A stretch of DNA of 64,000 bases from Buxus sempervirens (GCA_947561395.2 OX387189.1:21824329-21888328), one strand, 5' to 3'. Shown: positions 1 to 10,202, numbered from the stretch's first letter. Numbers and translations: made by a program. The notes: generated by a model not told the origin, from the letters alone.

Positions 1-205
1 AAACTATACTTTGGCCAGTGATGAGAAATCAAATACTTTTTCATAAAACTTCTGTTTTTATAAGCATCTGAGAATTCTGAGGCCAATAATATAAAACCTA
101 TTTTGAATTAAATCTAATATCTTTCTACTAATGGAGTTTGCTTTTGTATAAAAGTATGGAAAAAAATGAATGAATGGAAAAAATAAAAAAAAAAGATAAA
201 AGAAT

Positions 206-2063
206 CTAACCCCTACTCCCTAACTGCTCCTCAAGCTCCCTAATCCTAGCTGCCTGAGTTGCAATGATTCCAGAAGCACCCTCTGCATCAGGATCACTCA
301 AAAAGGAGATGACCTCATCTGAAAAGGAAAGCTTGATCTTCAACGCCCTAAGGTCGGCCAAAGAATCCTGATACTTCTTCCGCATCACTCGGACTTCAAA
401 GCGACGAGCCTGCCTTTGTTCTTCAAGTTTCTTCTCCATGGCAATGCGGCCAGACTTCTGCTCTTCAAGCTTTCTCTCCAGAACAAGGACTTTTATCCTA
501 AGTTCTTGAGCCTCCCGCACCCATATTTGTTGAAGCCGCTTATGGGTTGCCCTTTCTGACTCCAGAATGTCCTCATAAGTAGGAGGAAGAACTGCAGGAG
601 GATCCTCTGGTACTGGAGCATGACTCTGCACCTGTTCTTTGATCCAGAAGTGATAGTCCTTCACATAGGACTCTGAAAAGACAGGACCCTGCAGAAAACG
701 GACGTAGGACCACTCTTTCATTAATTGAGCAGTTAGCCCCATGGAGGCTGGTGTAAGTGGCCCTAAAAGTAGGGATCATAATTCCCTGGGTTGCTCCAAA
801 TTGCCGAAGTACCCTCAAAGGAAGATAGAGAACAGCAGATTTCAAGCCTGCTAGGGCCAGAAAGTTTTTATCCCTAAAGCTAATCACTGTCTCTGGAGCG
901 GGCTGATAAGTGCCAGGCCATCTCACCTGATCATCCTGGAGAGTACCCAAGAAAGCGAACCAGCCTTGCTTGCCACCTTGGATGTTAGGACATCCCTTAT
1001 TGCTCATCAAAACAGGAACTTTCAATCTTGGAAAGAAGCGGCGAGTTATTTCTTCAACCTGGCTAAGATGGTCAAGCAACCAAAGCTGCAGAAAAAGGGA
1101 GTATTTCAATTTATTTCCAAAAAGAAAAAAAAAAGAAAAAAAAAAGAAAAAAAAAAGAAGAAAAAGAGAGAAAGAAAAAGAAAAAAAGAGAGAAAAAAAA
1201 AAAGAAAGAAAAAAAGAGAAGAAGAAGAAGCAGAGAAAAAAAAAAGAAAGGAAAGGAAGAATAAAAAGAAAAAAAAAGAGAAGAAAAAAATATATGCATA
1301 TTTTTACCTGTAGGATAGGGGCGCAGGCAAGGAAGCGCTTCTTCTTCCTGAAATAACAGTCAGTCAGGGCCTGATATATCTCTGCTAGGATCATAGGGGC
1401 CAACCTCTCGCGTTCCCTAACCTGACAGATAACTGAGATGAGAGCCAAGTCAACCTGGTCATCACCCCGTGGAAAAAGCAGCTGATTGACTACTACCAGG
1501 GTCAATGCATTAAACCTAGAGTCCTTGTCATTACTCCTCAGAAGTTTTTCAGTCAAAAAGGTCTTGGACAAGGTCAATAGTGCATCAGAATTTCCTAAGT
1601 CCTTCTTCCCTATACCCAAGAAAGTGGAAGCCTCTTTTTTATAACTAAGCTTTAGGGGTGGGTTCACAACTTTTTCAGAAAATCTTAGGCCAAGGATGGT
1701 TTCAATTTCTTCTATGGTGGGAGTCATCTCTTTGTCATCAAAACGGAAGAGATTCAGCTCAGGTACCCAGTGGCCAATCAAAGCTTCAATGATTTCCCAC
1801 TTAAAGGGAATTTTAGGGAGGTGTAGGATGTGCCCTAAGTGGATGGAATCCCAACGAATCTCCTCATCAAGGGTCATGGAGTTAACCCATCTATCATAAA
1901 AGGAATCCACAATATTGTACCTGGTAAGATTAGGAGGTTTTGATCTAACAGGTTGTCTTGCAGGAGGAGATTCAACGGCAGGAGAAAGTGGCGTAGGGGA
2001 AGCCATGGAAGCACCAAAGAAGTCAAGGAAAGCGAGAAAAGACGTGCTCAGGGAGTTTTCCAA
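206..2063 (-). pseudogene. DUF7745-type accessory ORF of a Tat-like retrotransposon (antisense copy, one intron, frameshifted)
   Basis: Function unknown; DUF7745 proteins are plant proteins abundant in retrotransposon-linked loci. Exon 1 is 2063-1308 (252 codons) and exon 2 starts at 1085. The intron has donor CAG|GT and acceptor CTGCAG|. Exon 1 carries the family landmarks: a VP-x-LNLFRFDDKEMTPTIEEIETIL stretch broken only by normal variation, then FPRGDDQVDLALISVI. After splicing the protein reads PILQ-LWLLDHL, which aligns with the homologue at 49418-50851. A change of one frame near 750-790 separates this from the C-terminal part (742 to 206), which is a glutamate/arginine-rich coiled coil ending EEQLGSRG. 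The start may be at 2063 or at an internal Met at 2006, because a TATA box sits only 35 bp upstream of 2063. The gene lies downstream of the PMD gene on the same strand and antisense to the LTRs. I am confident of the family and less sure the frameshift is real rather than a second small intron. Confidence 0.8.
1086..1307 (-). repeat. Intron of the DUF7745 gene, expanded polypyrimidine simple repeat
   Basis: The 222-bp intron is almost pure A/G on the + strand from about 1120 to 1290, so it is a pyrimidine tract in the transcript. It is open in several frames only because of composition. Other introns in the antisense cassette are 76-87 bp, so this one has grown by simple-sequence expansion. 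Confidence 0.8.
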
Positions 2064-2097
2064 CCAATAAAAGTGTCACAATGACGTTCCCTAGGAG

Positions 2098-2105
2098 TTT
2101 ATATA
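2098..2105 (-). promoter_or_regulatory. TATA box of the antisense DUF7745 gene
   Basis: TATATAAA is read on the minus strand 35 bp upstream of the first ATG (2063). It lies directly next to the palindrome array at 2114-2260, so the antisense gene appears to have its own promoter rather than depending on the LTR. Confidence 0.5.
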
Positions 2106-2113
2106 GAAAAAAT

Positions 2114-2260
2114 CGTAAGGCAGTAAATTCCGTAATTATACTACGGGCAAAGCTCGCCCGTATAGGAACTACGGACACACCTGACCGTGAAAACTTCACG
2201 GGCAGAGTGCGCCCGTAGTAATTTTACGGGCACGGCTTGCTCGTAGTATAAGTACGGTTC
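2114..2260. repeat. Palindrome array 1, upstream of the antisense gene
   Basis: Units of about 21 bp with the form TACGGGC-(7 nt)-GCCCGTA start at 2142, 2170, 2197 and 2225 (spacing 28, 27, 28). A degenerate unit precedes them at 2114 and a half unit starts at 2253. The first full unit is a perfect inverted repeat with 7-bp arms. The same spacing recurs in the LTRs and before the polypurine tracts. Confidence 0.85.
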
Positions 2261-2462
2261 CTTCGAAAAAATGTAAAAAAATGGGAAGTTTTAATTTCTT
2301 TGTTTCCCTAAGCTTCACATGTTCCTGTTTAACATTCATTAGGTAATAAATACTGAAAACAAAGAAGAAAAGAACACAAATGGAAATAAATCAAACTTCT
2401 TTTATATATATATGAATGTTTACATCACTTTTGTCAAAAATACAAATATACATGGAAGAATC

Positions 2463-5350
2463 CTAATCTAATGACCATGCAGGTCCGCCCCTACGGCCAC
2501 GGCCTCGTCCTCTGCTCCGACCTCGGCCTGAAGATCGCCTGCGCTCAAAGACATGCCGCACAACATTGCGGGCCGTGCTACGCGTCATCCTGCTCAAAAC
2601 AGACTGAATATCATGCCACATATATAAAGGCACAAGGCCAGCAGTGGGATGATCAGGAGGCACATACCCTGAAGTATCTACATCAGAATCAGTATGGGAA
2701 GACTCCGCTAACGTATCAACAGCAGCATGCGTCACTTCAGCATCCTCCATAGCAGGACTAGCAGGAGCAGAGGTCCCAGGTACATCAGCATCAACCCCAG
2801 GCTCTACAGGATCAACTGTAGCCTCCTCCATCACCGCAGTCTCCACGGTAGGCTCTACCACAGCGGCGTCCATAGCCGAATCCATATCTACATCAGCAGA
2901 TGCAGCAGGAGCAGTCTCAGCTACTGGGGCAGACTCTGGCATGTCCTCAGCAGCAGGTACAATATCAGCCTCAACCTCGGGCTCTGCTGCAGGAACCTCT
3001 ACTGGACTGGGAGACGTCACGAACTCCACCCGTGCCACAGAAAACACCTCATCCCGGAAATGCATAGGCACGGGTGAAGCAGGTGAAGAGGGGTCAGCTG
3101 TGTACTCCTGAAACTAAGAGAAAAATTCAGTCAGAACAAGACAAACAAATACAAAAGCAGGAATGGAAATAAAAAGAAGAAATTAACCTGAGTATCAGAT
3201 GGACCCGCCTGGTCCTGTGCATCAGATGGACCCGCCTAATCCTGTGCATCGGATGGACCCTCCTGGCCCTGGGCTCTGGCTAGCTGCCCCCGGAGATCTG
3301 AAATGGTGATATAGAGGGCGTCCCGCTCAGCGATCGCGGCATCACGCTGGCGCTCTAAATCAGCATAGCGAGACCTGATCTCTGCCAACTGAGCCTCCTG
3401 AAATAGCAAAGAAAGAAGTCAGAAAAATGTTAATGAAATAGAAATAGAAGATCAGAGAAGGAAGAAGGCATACCGTGGTGTCGTAGGCCCTAATCACTAC
3501 CCCTCCTATCTCCGTGACTCCGCCACGGATAGGCATGGGTGACATGAGGCATCCAACAGAAGCTCGCCTGAACCAGGCATCATAGTCACCCTCCTCTAAT
3601 AATGTCTCTGCCTCAGTCCAATCTAAGAACTGGGCAGGATCAATAGGCATGGGAGGATAGAAAGGAGTAGTATCTGGTGGGATGGCAGGAATCCGCGGCT
3701 CTCCCACATGCTGAAAGAAGAAGCGCTAGCCGCAGTACCAGATGCTGCCCAGCTGACCAATAAAGAACTGGTATCTCTGTCGTCTCTGGTCAGGGACAAA
3801 TGCATCATCTCTGGCTGCCTGCAGGGGCTAGCACCTCATGAATGTCCTCCATCCTGGGGACAAATAGCTGAAAAAACAGAACAGGACATCAGATATGCGA
3901 TCTAGGAAGAAAAGAAAAGAAGAAGTAGAGGAATTAAAGAAGATTACCTCAGACCGGTATAACCTGTCTAGGTGGGCCCGGGCGGACCTGGGACGACTCT
4001 TTTCAGAGTCGTGCTCTACATGACACCATCTAAGTGCCATGGGATACGTCTCCTCAGGCATCGTAGAGGTAGGGCGGAAATAGGGTATATAAACCCTAGC
4101 AAAAAACTGCAAGAAAGAAGAAAATAGTCAGAAGAATAGAAAAAGAGAAATAAAAAGAAAGAGATAAAGAAAAAGAAAGGAAATAAGGTTCACCTGCAAG
4201 AAGGGCCAGAAGAACCTGCACCCAACTCCAGCCCCTCTGGAAGTAGAGAGGCCGCTCACTGATCGGCGCAGGCCGGCCAGAATAGTACCAAAAATAAGCG
4301 GACCCCATGCATATCTCCTCGCCCGCTACAGATCTCCCAGAAGACTCAGAAAATGAGGACTAACTGAAGTCGTGTCCTCTGGGAAGAAACAAGATCCCAT
4401 CATATACAGAAAAAGGAATCGGAAGGCGAAGGGGAATACATGATCACCGGCAGCAAGCCGGCCAAACTGCCTCCTACTGAAAGTCTCTCTCAACCATGTC
4501 AGAGACAATCTCGCTCTCCCCCTATCCCAGGCCTCTGGAGGCAGCACAATATATCCAAGATAACCAGCAATCTCATCAGCCTCTGGCATCGCCATCTCAG
4601 TAATAACATCACCGATCATCCTAATCCCGGTGATGAGCGTGAAATCAGAAGGCCGGATCCCAATCTCAATATCTGGGAAGTGGAAGCTCAATGTCTCTGG
4701 GAAAAACCTCTCCAATAATGCTGCAATGAGGGCTCGATCCAAGCGAACGTCCGGGATGGTGATAAACATGCCGAAACCGTATAAGCCTAGCTCCCGACGA
4801 TAGGCCGAACTGCAAGCTCTCAAACATCTAGTGAAGCTGGCCCAACTCCCTCTATAGTGGGACATCGGATACTCCAAAGGGATATCCGCCCTAACGCACG
4901 CTGAGGGATGAGTCCTCAAACCATGCAGAAGATCGGTATCCCTAATCTGGGCAGCCACCTCCTCAGGGATCTCAACCCTGGTCCTGGCCTCATCTCTGCC
5001 ACGGCCCCCTCTGCGGCCTCCTCTATGGCCCTCATCATGGCCTCCATCTCTGCCTCCAGCTCTGCGTCTGCTACGGCTCCTAGCTCTGCCAGAAGCCTCA
5101 ACAGCCGGCTAAAAGAAAATAATTGAAGAATCAGGAAGATGTATTTTGGGAAAGGATATGAAATTGCAGAAAGGTTAGAGTATACCTCTGGGGTCGCCTC
5201 ACGCGAATCCCCAGAAGGGAAATCTGGGATATCAGAATCAGAATCCCTCTCGGCCCTCGAAGACGAGGCCACATCAGCAGGATCTCGCCTAACCCTCGAG
5301 GAGGAAGGCTCATCTGCAGGATCTCGGGAAGCCGATCTAAGGCGGGCCAT
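2463..5350 (-). pseudogene. Plant mobile domain (PMD) gene carried antisense in a retrotransposon, six exons, broken
   Basis: Exons are 5350-5186, 5108-4194, 4106-3948, 3867-3474, 3397-3188 and 3107-2463. All introns are GT-AG, 76-87 bp and phase 0. Exon 1 is Ser/Asp-rich with a twofold RDPAD-SSSR repeat. Exon 2 starts with an Arg/Gly-rich segment and then holds the PMD core (IGIRPSDFTLITGIRM, RLSLTWLRETF, FLFLYMMGSCFFPED, YAWGPLIF). Exon 5 is a coiled coil followed by an 11-residue repeat GPSDAQD. Exon 6 is acidic, Ala/Val/Glu-rich and ends in an RG-rich tail. Breaks are in-frame TAG codons near 4326 (before YAWG), about 3730 and 3239, and a one-base shift near 3810 (exon 4 length is not a multiple of three). 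PMD proteins such as Arabidopsis MAIN/MAIL act in nuclear silencing and genome stability, but transposon copies have no proven role. Family call is firm; splice sites are inferred. Confidence 0.78.
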
Positions 5351-6529
5351 CTACGGTTCAAATCAGGGAGATGATTAATTATTTATTTAAATTTTTAGTT
5401 GCTTGATTAATTATTCTAACCGGGTTTAATTGATTGACAGGGAAAAAGAAAAAAATGGAGAATGGAAAAAGTGTTTCAGAAGCTCCCAATCAAATCAAGG
5501 ATTAAACTAAAGGAGTTCATTTTTTGTCTTAAGATATTTTATGTGCCTTTGCTTTAACCAAGGAAGTATATAGAGAAATTATATAAGAAATGCATTGCTT
5601 CTTGAATGTTCTCTTTATATGACAAGAAAAATGTGTGGATGTTTTAATTGATTCCTTTGTATTCTAATCAGGTATTTTACTTGGTTCTAGGACAGTCAAG
5701 GTATTGGATTCATGCCAAAACAATGGATGATCTTGCAAGAACTAGTTCATACGGGTCATATAAGTTCTCGGCTCACGCCAAGGGAAATTAGTGTCATCAT
5801 CCGAGAAGATATTCAAGATTGGATTTTGTACTCTAAGCAAGTTCAAGCTTCAACAATATGCAAGAAAATAAGGCATCTGCAGAACATGGACTAAAAGCAA
5901 AAATTCGGTTAAGACAAGAATTCCAGTTTCTCATTTAGAAATCAGAAAAAGTGTGGAACATCGGTCATGGTTCAAACATGGAAATTTGGATACAGAAGCA
6001 TCAATATATACAGCATATTTTCGAATCAAAATGATACAATAAACCAGCATTTGGGGAATTTCGACTATTCAAGAGCTAACCATCTAATGCATTCAATCAG
6101 GAATGGAGAAATTGCACAGCAAATATTAGGTACTTAGGAAGCATTCGGTCAAGAGGAAAGTACCAAAAACATGAAATGGGTTTCGGCATACCTGTTTCGG
6201 TCGAATAGGTGCAAAGATAGTCGAAGCTGGCAAGAGGTATACTCACTGGAGAAAGAAACCAATCGTCAAATGGCTAAGTCGGAGAGCAAACACAGCCACT
6301 GATGCAGTTCAACAAAGATTGATGTCGCCGGAAATAGTCGACTTTGCCGGAGGTAACAGTGGTCGCCGGAAGGAGAGAGTCACCGGAGAGCAACAGGAGT
6401 CGTCGGAGATTTGAAGAAGAAGAAGAAGGACCGGAGAAAAGGTTACGGTCGAGAAGAAATTAGGGCCAAATGCGAGCAGAAGAGGAAAAAATTCGCGTTC
6501 GCGGGCTTAAGAAGAAGAGTAAAATCCGT
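5351..6529. other. Gene-less internal 3' region of the left element
   Basis: No coding sequence recognised. The part from about 6180 resembles 8990-9480 (repeated GTCGCCGGA words and the TTCGGTCGAA...CTGGCAAG pattern), so it is the long untranslated region before the polypurine tract. It would also hold the promoter of the antisense PMD gene. An AG directly before the PMD ATG (5351-5352) could be the end of a 5' UTR intron. Confidence 0.5.
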
Positions 6530-6641
6530 AACATCAGTACGGGCATCAGACGCCGGTGAAATCCATACGGTCCCGGTCGCCCGTGAAACCTCTACGGGCA
6601 GGATCTGTCCGTAAGCCAAATACGGGCGAAGCCAAAATAGC
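6526..6641. repeat. Palindrome array 2, in the 3' leader of unit 1
   Basis: Units start at 6538, 6566, 6593 and 6621 (spacing 28, 27, 28), with the right half of another unit ending at 6530. It uses the same TACGGGC/GCCCGTA arms as array 1 with some decay. Confidence 0.8.
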
Positions 6642-6960
6642 ATATTTTTATTATTTTCTCCACATTTTAAGAGACTAATGTACATATTAATTGCAAGTTG
6701 CAAGGATCGCCACCTTACCCACTTTTGTTTAAAAATTTTGTCTCAAATCTCACTTCATAGCCCACAAGTGCTCAGTGAGAGGAGAGAGGAGGATTTGGCC
6801 CTTAAGCTGAGGGATTTCTTAGCAAATCTTCCACAATCAATTCTTTTTTCAAAAATCATCCATTTAATCCTTGCAAAGTGCAATTGATTATACAAAAATC
6901 TCAGAAAGTGCAATTAGTGGGTCTTTTTGCTCTCTGCTTGTAATTGGTTCCAATTACCAG

Positions 6961-6975
6961 CAAAGAGGGGGCAGC
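6961..6975 (+). promoter_or_regulatory. Polypurine tract of unit 1
   Basis: CAAAGAGGGGGCAGC lies directly before the TG that starts the LTR at 6976. In LTR retrotransposons this is the plus-strand primer site. It shows that LTR 6976-8777 is a 3' LTR and that the element reads left to right. Confidence 0.8.
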
Positions 6976-7064
6976 TGTAGACACCCCAAATTACACTGCC
7001 AAATGAGAAAATATTAAAAATATGTAATTAGAGCTTAAAACAGGTCAAAAAAGCATAAAAATTG

Positions 7065-7196
7065 AATAAACAGGCTTTGCCCGTATTTCCTTCACGGGCC
7101 CGTCGCGCCCGAACATTATCTACGGACAGGTGCGCCCGTAGTAACTATACGGTCACCATTGGACCGTAGTACATTTACGGGCATTAAAGACACGTG
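7065..7196. repeat. Palindrome array 3, in LTR 1
   Basis: Units start at 7093, 7121, 7148 and 7176 (28, 27, 28), with a right half-unit ending at 7085. The 7148 unit has both arms changed together (TACGGTC with GACCGTA), a compensatory change that keeps the palindrome. It lies about 200 bp upstream of the LTR TATA box. Confidence 0.85.
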
Positions 7197-7383
7197 CGAG
7201 TTTTGTCCTTTTCTCGATTTCCGAGCCTTATTTGAAGTCCAATATATCTTTAAACGAGCGAATTAAGTGTTTTATTCGCTGAAGCTACCTTGGTTGGCTA
7301 TGGATGGGCATTACCTCCAAATTTCACTCTATCTTAAAGACCAGGCTATATCCTTCTGGACCAACCATGCCCCTGGGTGTGTC

Positions 7384-7391
7384 TATAAATA
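7384..7391 (+). promoter_or_regulatory. LTR 1 TATA box
   Basis: TATAAATA within TCTATAAATAGAGG, conserved in LTR 2 at 10203-10210. It is followed about 95 bp later by CAG|GTAAGT, a consensus splice donor at 7480 that is also conserved in LTR 2. Confidence 0.7.
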
Positions 7392-7568
7392 GAGGCTCTT
7401 TCCTCTAGCTAAGGGACGAAATTTTGAAGTCTAAGGAACTCCAAGAGAAGAATCCCTGCTGCCTGCCTGCTCAATCCAGGTAAGTCCCCTATCCCTTTTT
7501 ATTTTCTGTCTTCAATTCTAGAAGTAATAGGATCATCTCTATTGCTGTAGAATAAGGCCATATCTGTT

Positions 7569-7845
7569 TTTGTATTCCTAAACTTGTCTCTAAGTACCTC
7601 AAGGGTCTCTCTAGCCGTAAAACGTGAAGAGAGAACTAGGGGAAAGGGGAACAGGTGGATCCCTAGAATAGAACCCCATATCTGTTTTTTTTCTTTTTCT
7701 TTTAGAATAAAGCCTTTGATTGTGTTTGTATACCCAAACCTATCTCTAAGTACCTCAAGAGTCTCTCTAACCGTAAAACGTGAAGAGAGAACTAGGGGAA
7801 AGGGGAACAGGTGGATCCGTAGGGTAGACCCCCATGTGCTCTAAT
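7569..7845 (+). repeat. 156-bp tandem duplication inside LTR 1
   Basis: Two copies share the words TAAGTACCTCAAG and CCGTAAAACGTGAAGAG and end GGTGGATCC, with period 156 bp (7591 against 7747). LTR 2 carries the same duplication, so it predates the split of the two LTRs. Confidence 0.75.
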
Positions 7846-9373
7846 CTGTGAGATGTGGCTGTTTTAAATATCCCGATCATGTTTTAATGCTTTTTATGAT
7901 ATATCTGAATGAATCACATGAATCTATGATGTTTATAGCATGAGATCCCCACTTTTTGCTAAAATTTGGATTTTTGCCACTTTTGCACCTACAGCACTGT
8001 TTTCGTGATTTTTGTGACTTTAGGCTAGGATCCTGGATTTATCATGATCAATATGGTAGATCTGGATCCAGAAGCCTGAAAGTAAATTCTAGGGTTTCAT
8101 GATATGGTTTTTAAATTGTTTTTCATTATTAAGAGAAGACCCTACGGTCTAAATTCTCCCCTTTTGGTGTTTTTCATCAACGTGGGTATTTTTGGTTTTT
8201 ATTTTCTGATTTAATGTGAAATTTGGGCTTTACCTATGACCTGGATTATTCAAGTTCAATTTTGAAATATTTTATAAAAATCATATTTTTCTAGATTTCT
8301 AGAATTTTGACTTGAAGCCAGATTTTTGGATTCTTCACTTTAAATTGATTTTATTTGATTTTATCTCAATTTTTGTTTTGATCATGAAACCCTAGGAATG
8401 GTATGATCATATTTGAAGATTCTGGATCAATCAGACTATTCATATGAAAAAACCATACAATTTCATCTTTTTTTGTGATTTTTTCCTGATTTTCATAGCA
8501 AGCCTTTTTTATTTGTAAAACATGAACAATACCTGGCAACCACCTTGTGTGGATGAATAGGGGTGCCTAACACCTTCCCCTGTTCATAACCTAATCCCCT
8601 TACCCATCTCTGGTTGTTTTTTTAGGAGGGATATTTTGCCCTAAAATTGCCTTTTGTGCTTATTTGATATTTTGGTGTCCATTCACACCTAAATTGAATG
8701 GTGGCGACTCTTTGTTTAATTTGATCCCGTGTGATGATTGAGGAAATCATTAGATTGATTTTTTCCCATGTCTCACAGACATATCATTTACAGAGAGAAG
8801 CAGCATGTCACAAGGATGAACAAAACAATGCTTGGGAATTTTAATCATTCTATAATTCAAGGACATAGAGGTTTCGAATCAAATCAGGATAATGAAGACA
8901 AAGTAAACATTCGGTTCAATCAAGTGCAAAATTTCGTCCATAGATTTTAATTGTTGCACATACTGTTCATAAGAAAAATCAGAGAAATTTTCGGCCGCTT
9001 ATTGGATTCGGTCGAAATGGAAGAAATCTGGCAAGTAAATGGAAAGCCCTTACTCTACCAAAGCTGCAGGGAATGTCCACAGTCGATTGATAAAAGAGGA
9101 AACACTCCAATGAATTGATCAAGGCCACGGCAATGCTCAAATCCAGGAACAGTCGATGGTTGCTGAAGGTACAGTGGTCGTCTAAAATGGGAAGTCGCCG
9201 GAATGTTCAATCCAGTCGCCGGAAGTGGGGAACGTCGCCGGAGAAGATGGGAAATACCGTTGGAATCAAAGACCGGAGAGAAGAGTGCGGGCTCAAGAGA
9301 AGTTAGGGCAAAATACGGACAGAAATGAAGAAATAGTCGCGGTCGCGAGGTTAAGAAGAGGGCAAAATCCGTA

Positions 9374-9450
9374 AAATCAGTACGGGCATTAGACGCCCGT
9401 GAACAACATACGGGCAGCATCTGTCTGTAAGAACAATACGGGCGAAGCCA
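9374..9450. repeat. Palindrome array 4, in the 3' leader of unit 2
   Basis: Units start at 9381, 9409 and 9437, all 28 bp apart. One unit is missing compared with array 2, so whole units are lost while phase is kept. Confidence 0.75.
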
Positions 9451-9779
9451 AAAATAGCATATTTTTGTTATTTTCTCACAATTTTCAAGAGAATAATGTT
9501 TATATTAGTTGTAAGTTGCAAGGATTTCCACCATACCCACTTTTGTTTAAAAATTTTGTCTCAAATCTCACTTCATAGCCCACAAGTGCTCAGTGAGAGG
9601 AGAGAGGAGGATTTGGCCCTTAAGCTGAGGGACTTCTTAGCAAATCTTCCACAATCAATTCTTTTTTTCAAAAATCATCCATTTAATCCTCGCAAAGTGC
9701 AATTGATTAGACAAAAATCTCAGAAAGTGCAATTGGTGGGTCTTTTTGCTCTCTGCTTGTAATTGGTTCCAATTACCAG

Positions 9780-9794
9780 CAAAGAGGGGGCAGC
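9780..9794 (+). promoter_or_regulatory. Polypurine tract of unit 2
   Basis: CAAAGAGGGGGCAGC, identical to the tract at 6961-6975, lies directly before the TG at 9795. Confidence 0.8.
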
Positions 9795-9903
9795 TGTAGA
9801 CACCCCAAATTGCACTACAAAATGAGAAAATAATAAAAACATGTAATTAGAGCTTAAAACAGGTCAAAAATGCATAAAAATTGACTAAACAGGCTTTGCC
9901 CGT

Positions 9904-10015
9904 ATTTCATTCACGGGCCAGTCGCGCCCGAAAATTCTCTACGGTCAGCCGCGCCCGTGGAAAAAATACGGTCACCGTTGGACCGTAGTACATTTATGGT
10001 CACTAAAGACACGTG
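9904..10015. repeat. Palindrome array 5, in LTR 2
   Basis: Units start at 9912, 9940, 9967 and 9995 (28, 27, 28). The 9967 unit repeats the compensated arms TACGGTC/GACCGTA of LTR 1; the last unit has decayed to TATGGTC. Confidence 0.8.
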
Positions 10016-10202
10016 CGAGTTTTGTCCTTCTCTCGATTTCCGAGCTTTATCTTTAGTCCAATATATCTTTAAATAAGCGAATTAAGTATTTTATTCGCTG
10101 AAGCCGCCTTGGTTGGCTATGGATAGGCATTATCTCCAATTTTCACTTTATCCTGAGGATCAGGATATATCCTTCTGGACCAACCATGCCCCTGGGTGTG
10201 TC

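Larger units (their letters stand above)
6976..8777 (+). mobile_element. LTR 1 of a Tat-type Ty3/gypsy element
   Basis: It starts TGTAGACACCCC and ends CTCACA, giving TG...CA ends over 1802 bp. It is closely similar along its whole length to LTR 2 (9795-11607), and similarity stops exactly at the CA on the right. It holds a palindrome array (7065-7196), a TATA box (7384), a strong splice donor (7480) and a 156-bp duplication (7569-7845). The following DNA (GACATATC...) is not a recognisable primer site, so this copy is a 3' LTR. The assignment to Tat rests on LTR ends and accessory genes, since no pol of this element is in the window. Confidence 0.8.
8778..9794 (+). mobile_element. Second copy of the element's 3' leader, between the two LTRs
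   Basis: No gene. The right half (about 8990-9794) matches the region before LTR 1, including the GTCGCCGGA words, the palindrome array and the polypurine tract. There is no primer binding site after LTR 1 and no coding region. The order is therefore leader-LTR-leader-LTR rather than a normal 5' LTR-internal-3' LTR element. Confidence 0.6.

Noticed and set aside
966..1356. Lys/Arg/Glu-rich ORFs on the + strand
   Set aside because: They only read through the purine-rich intron repeat and are antisense to the DUF7745 gene.
2114..2260. CRISPR-like array
   Set aside because: Period near 28 bp and palindromes look similar, but repeats are degenerate, gaps are 6-7 bp rather than 30-40 bp spacers, and this is plant nuclear DNA.
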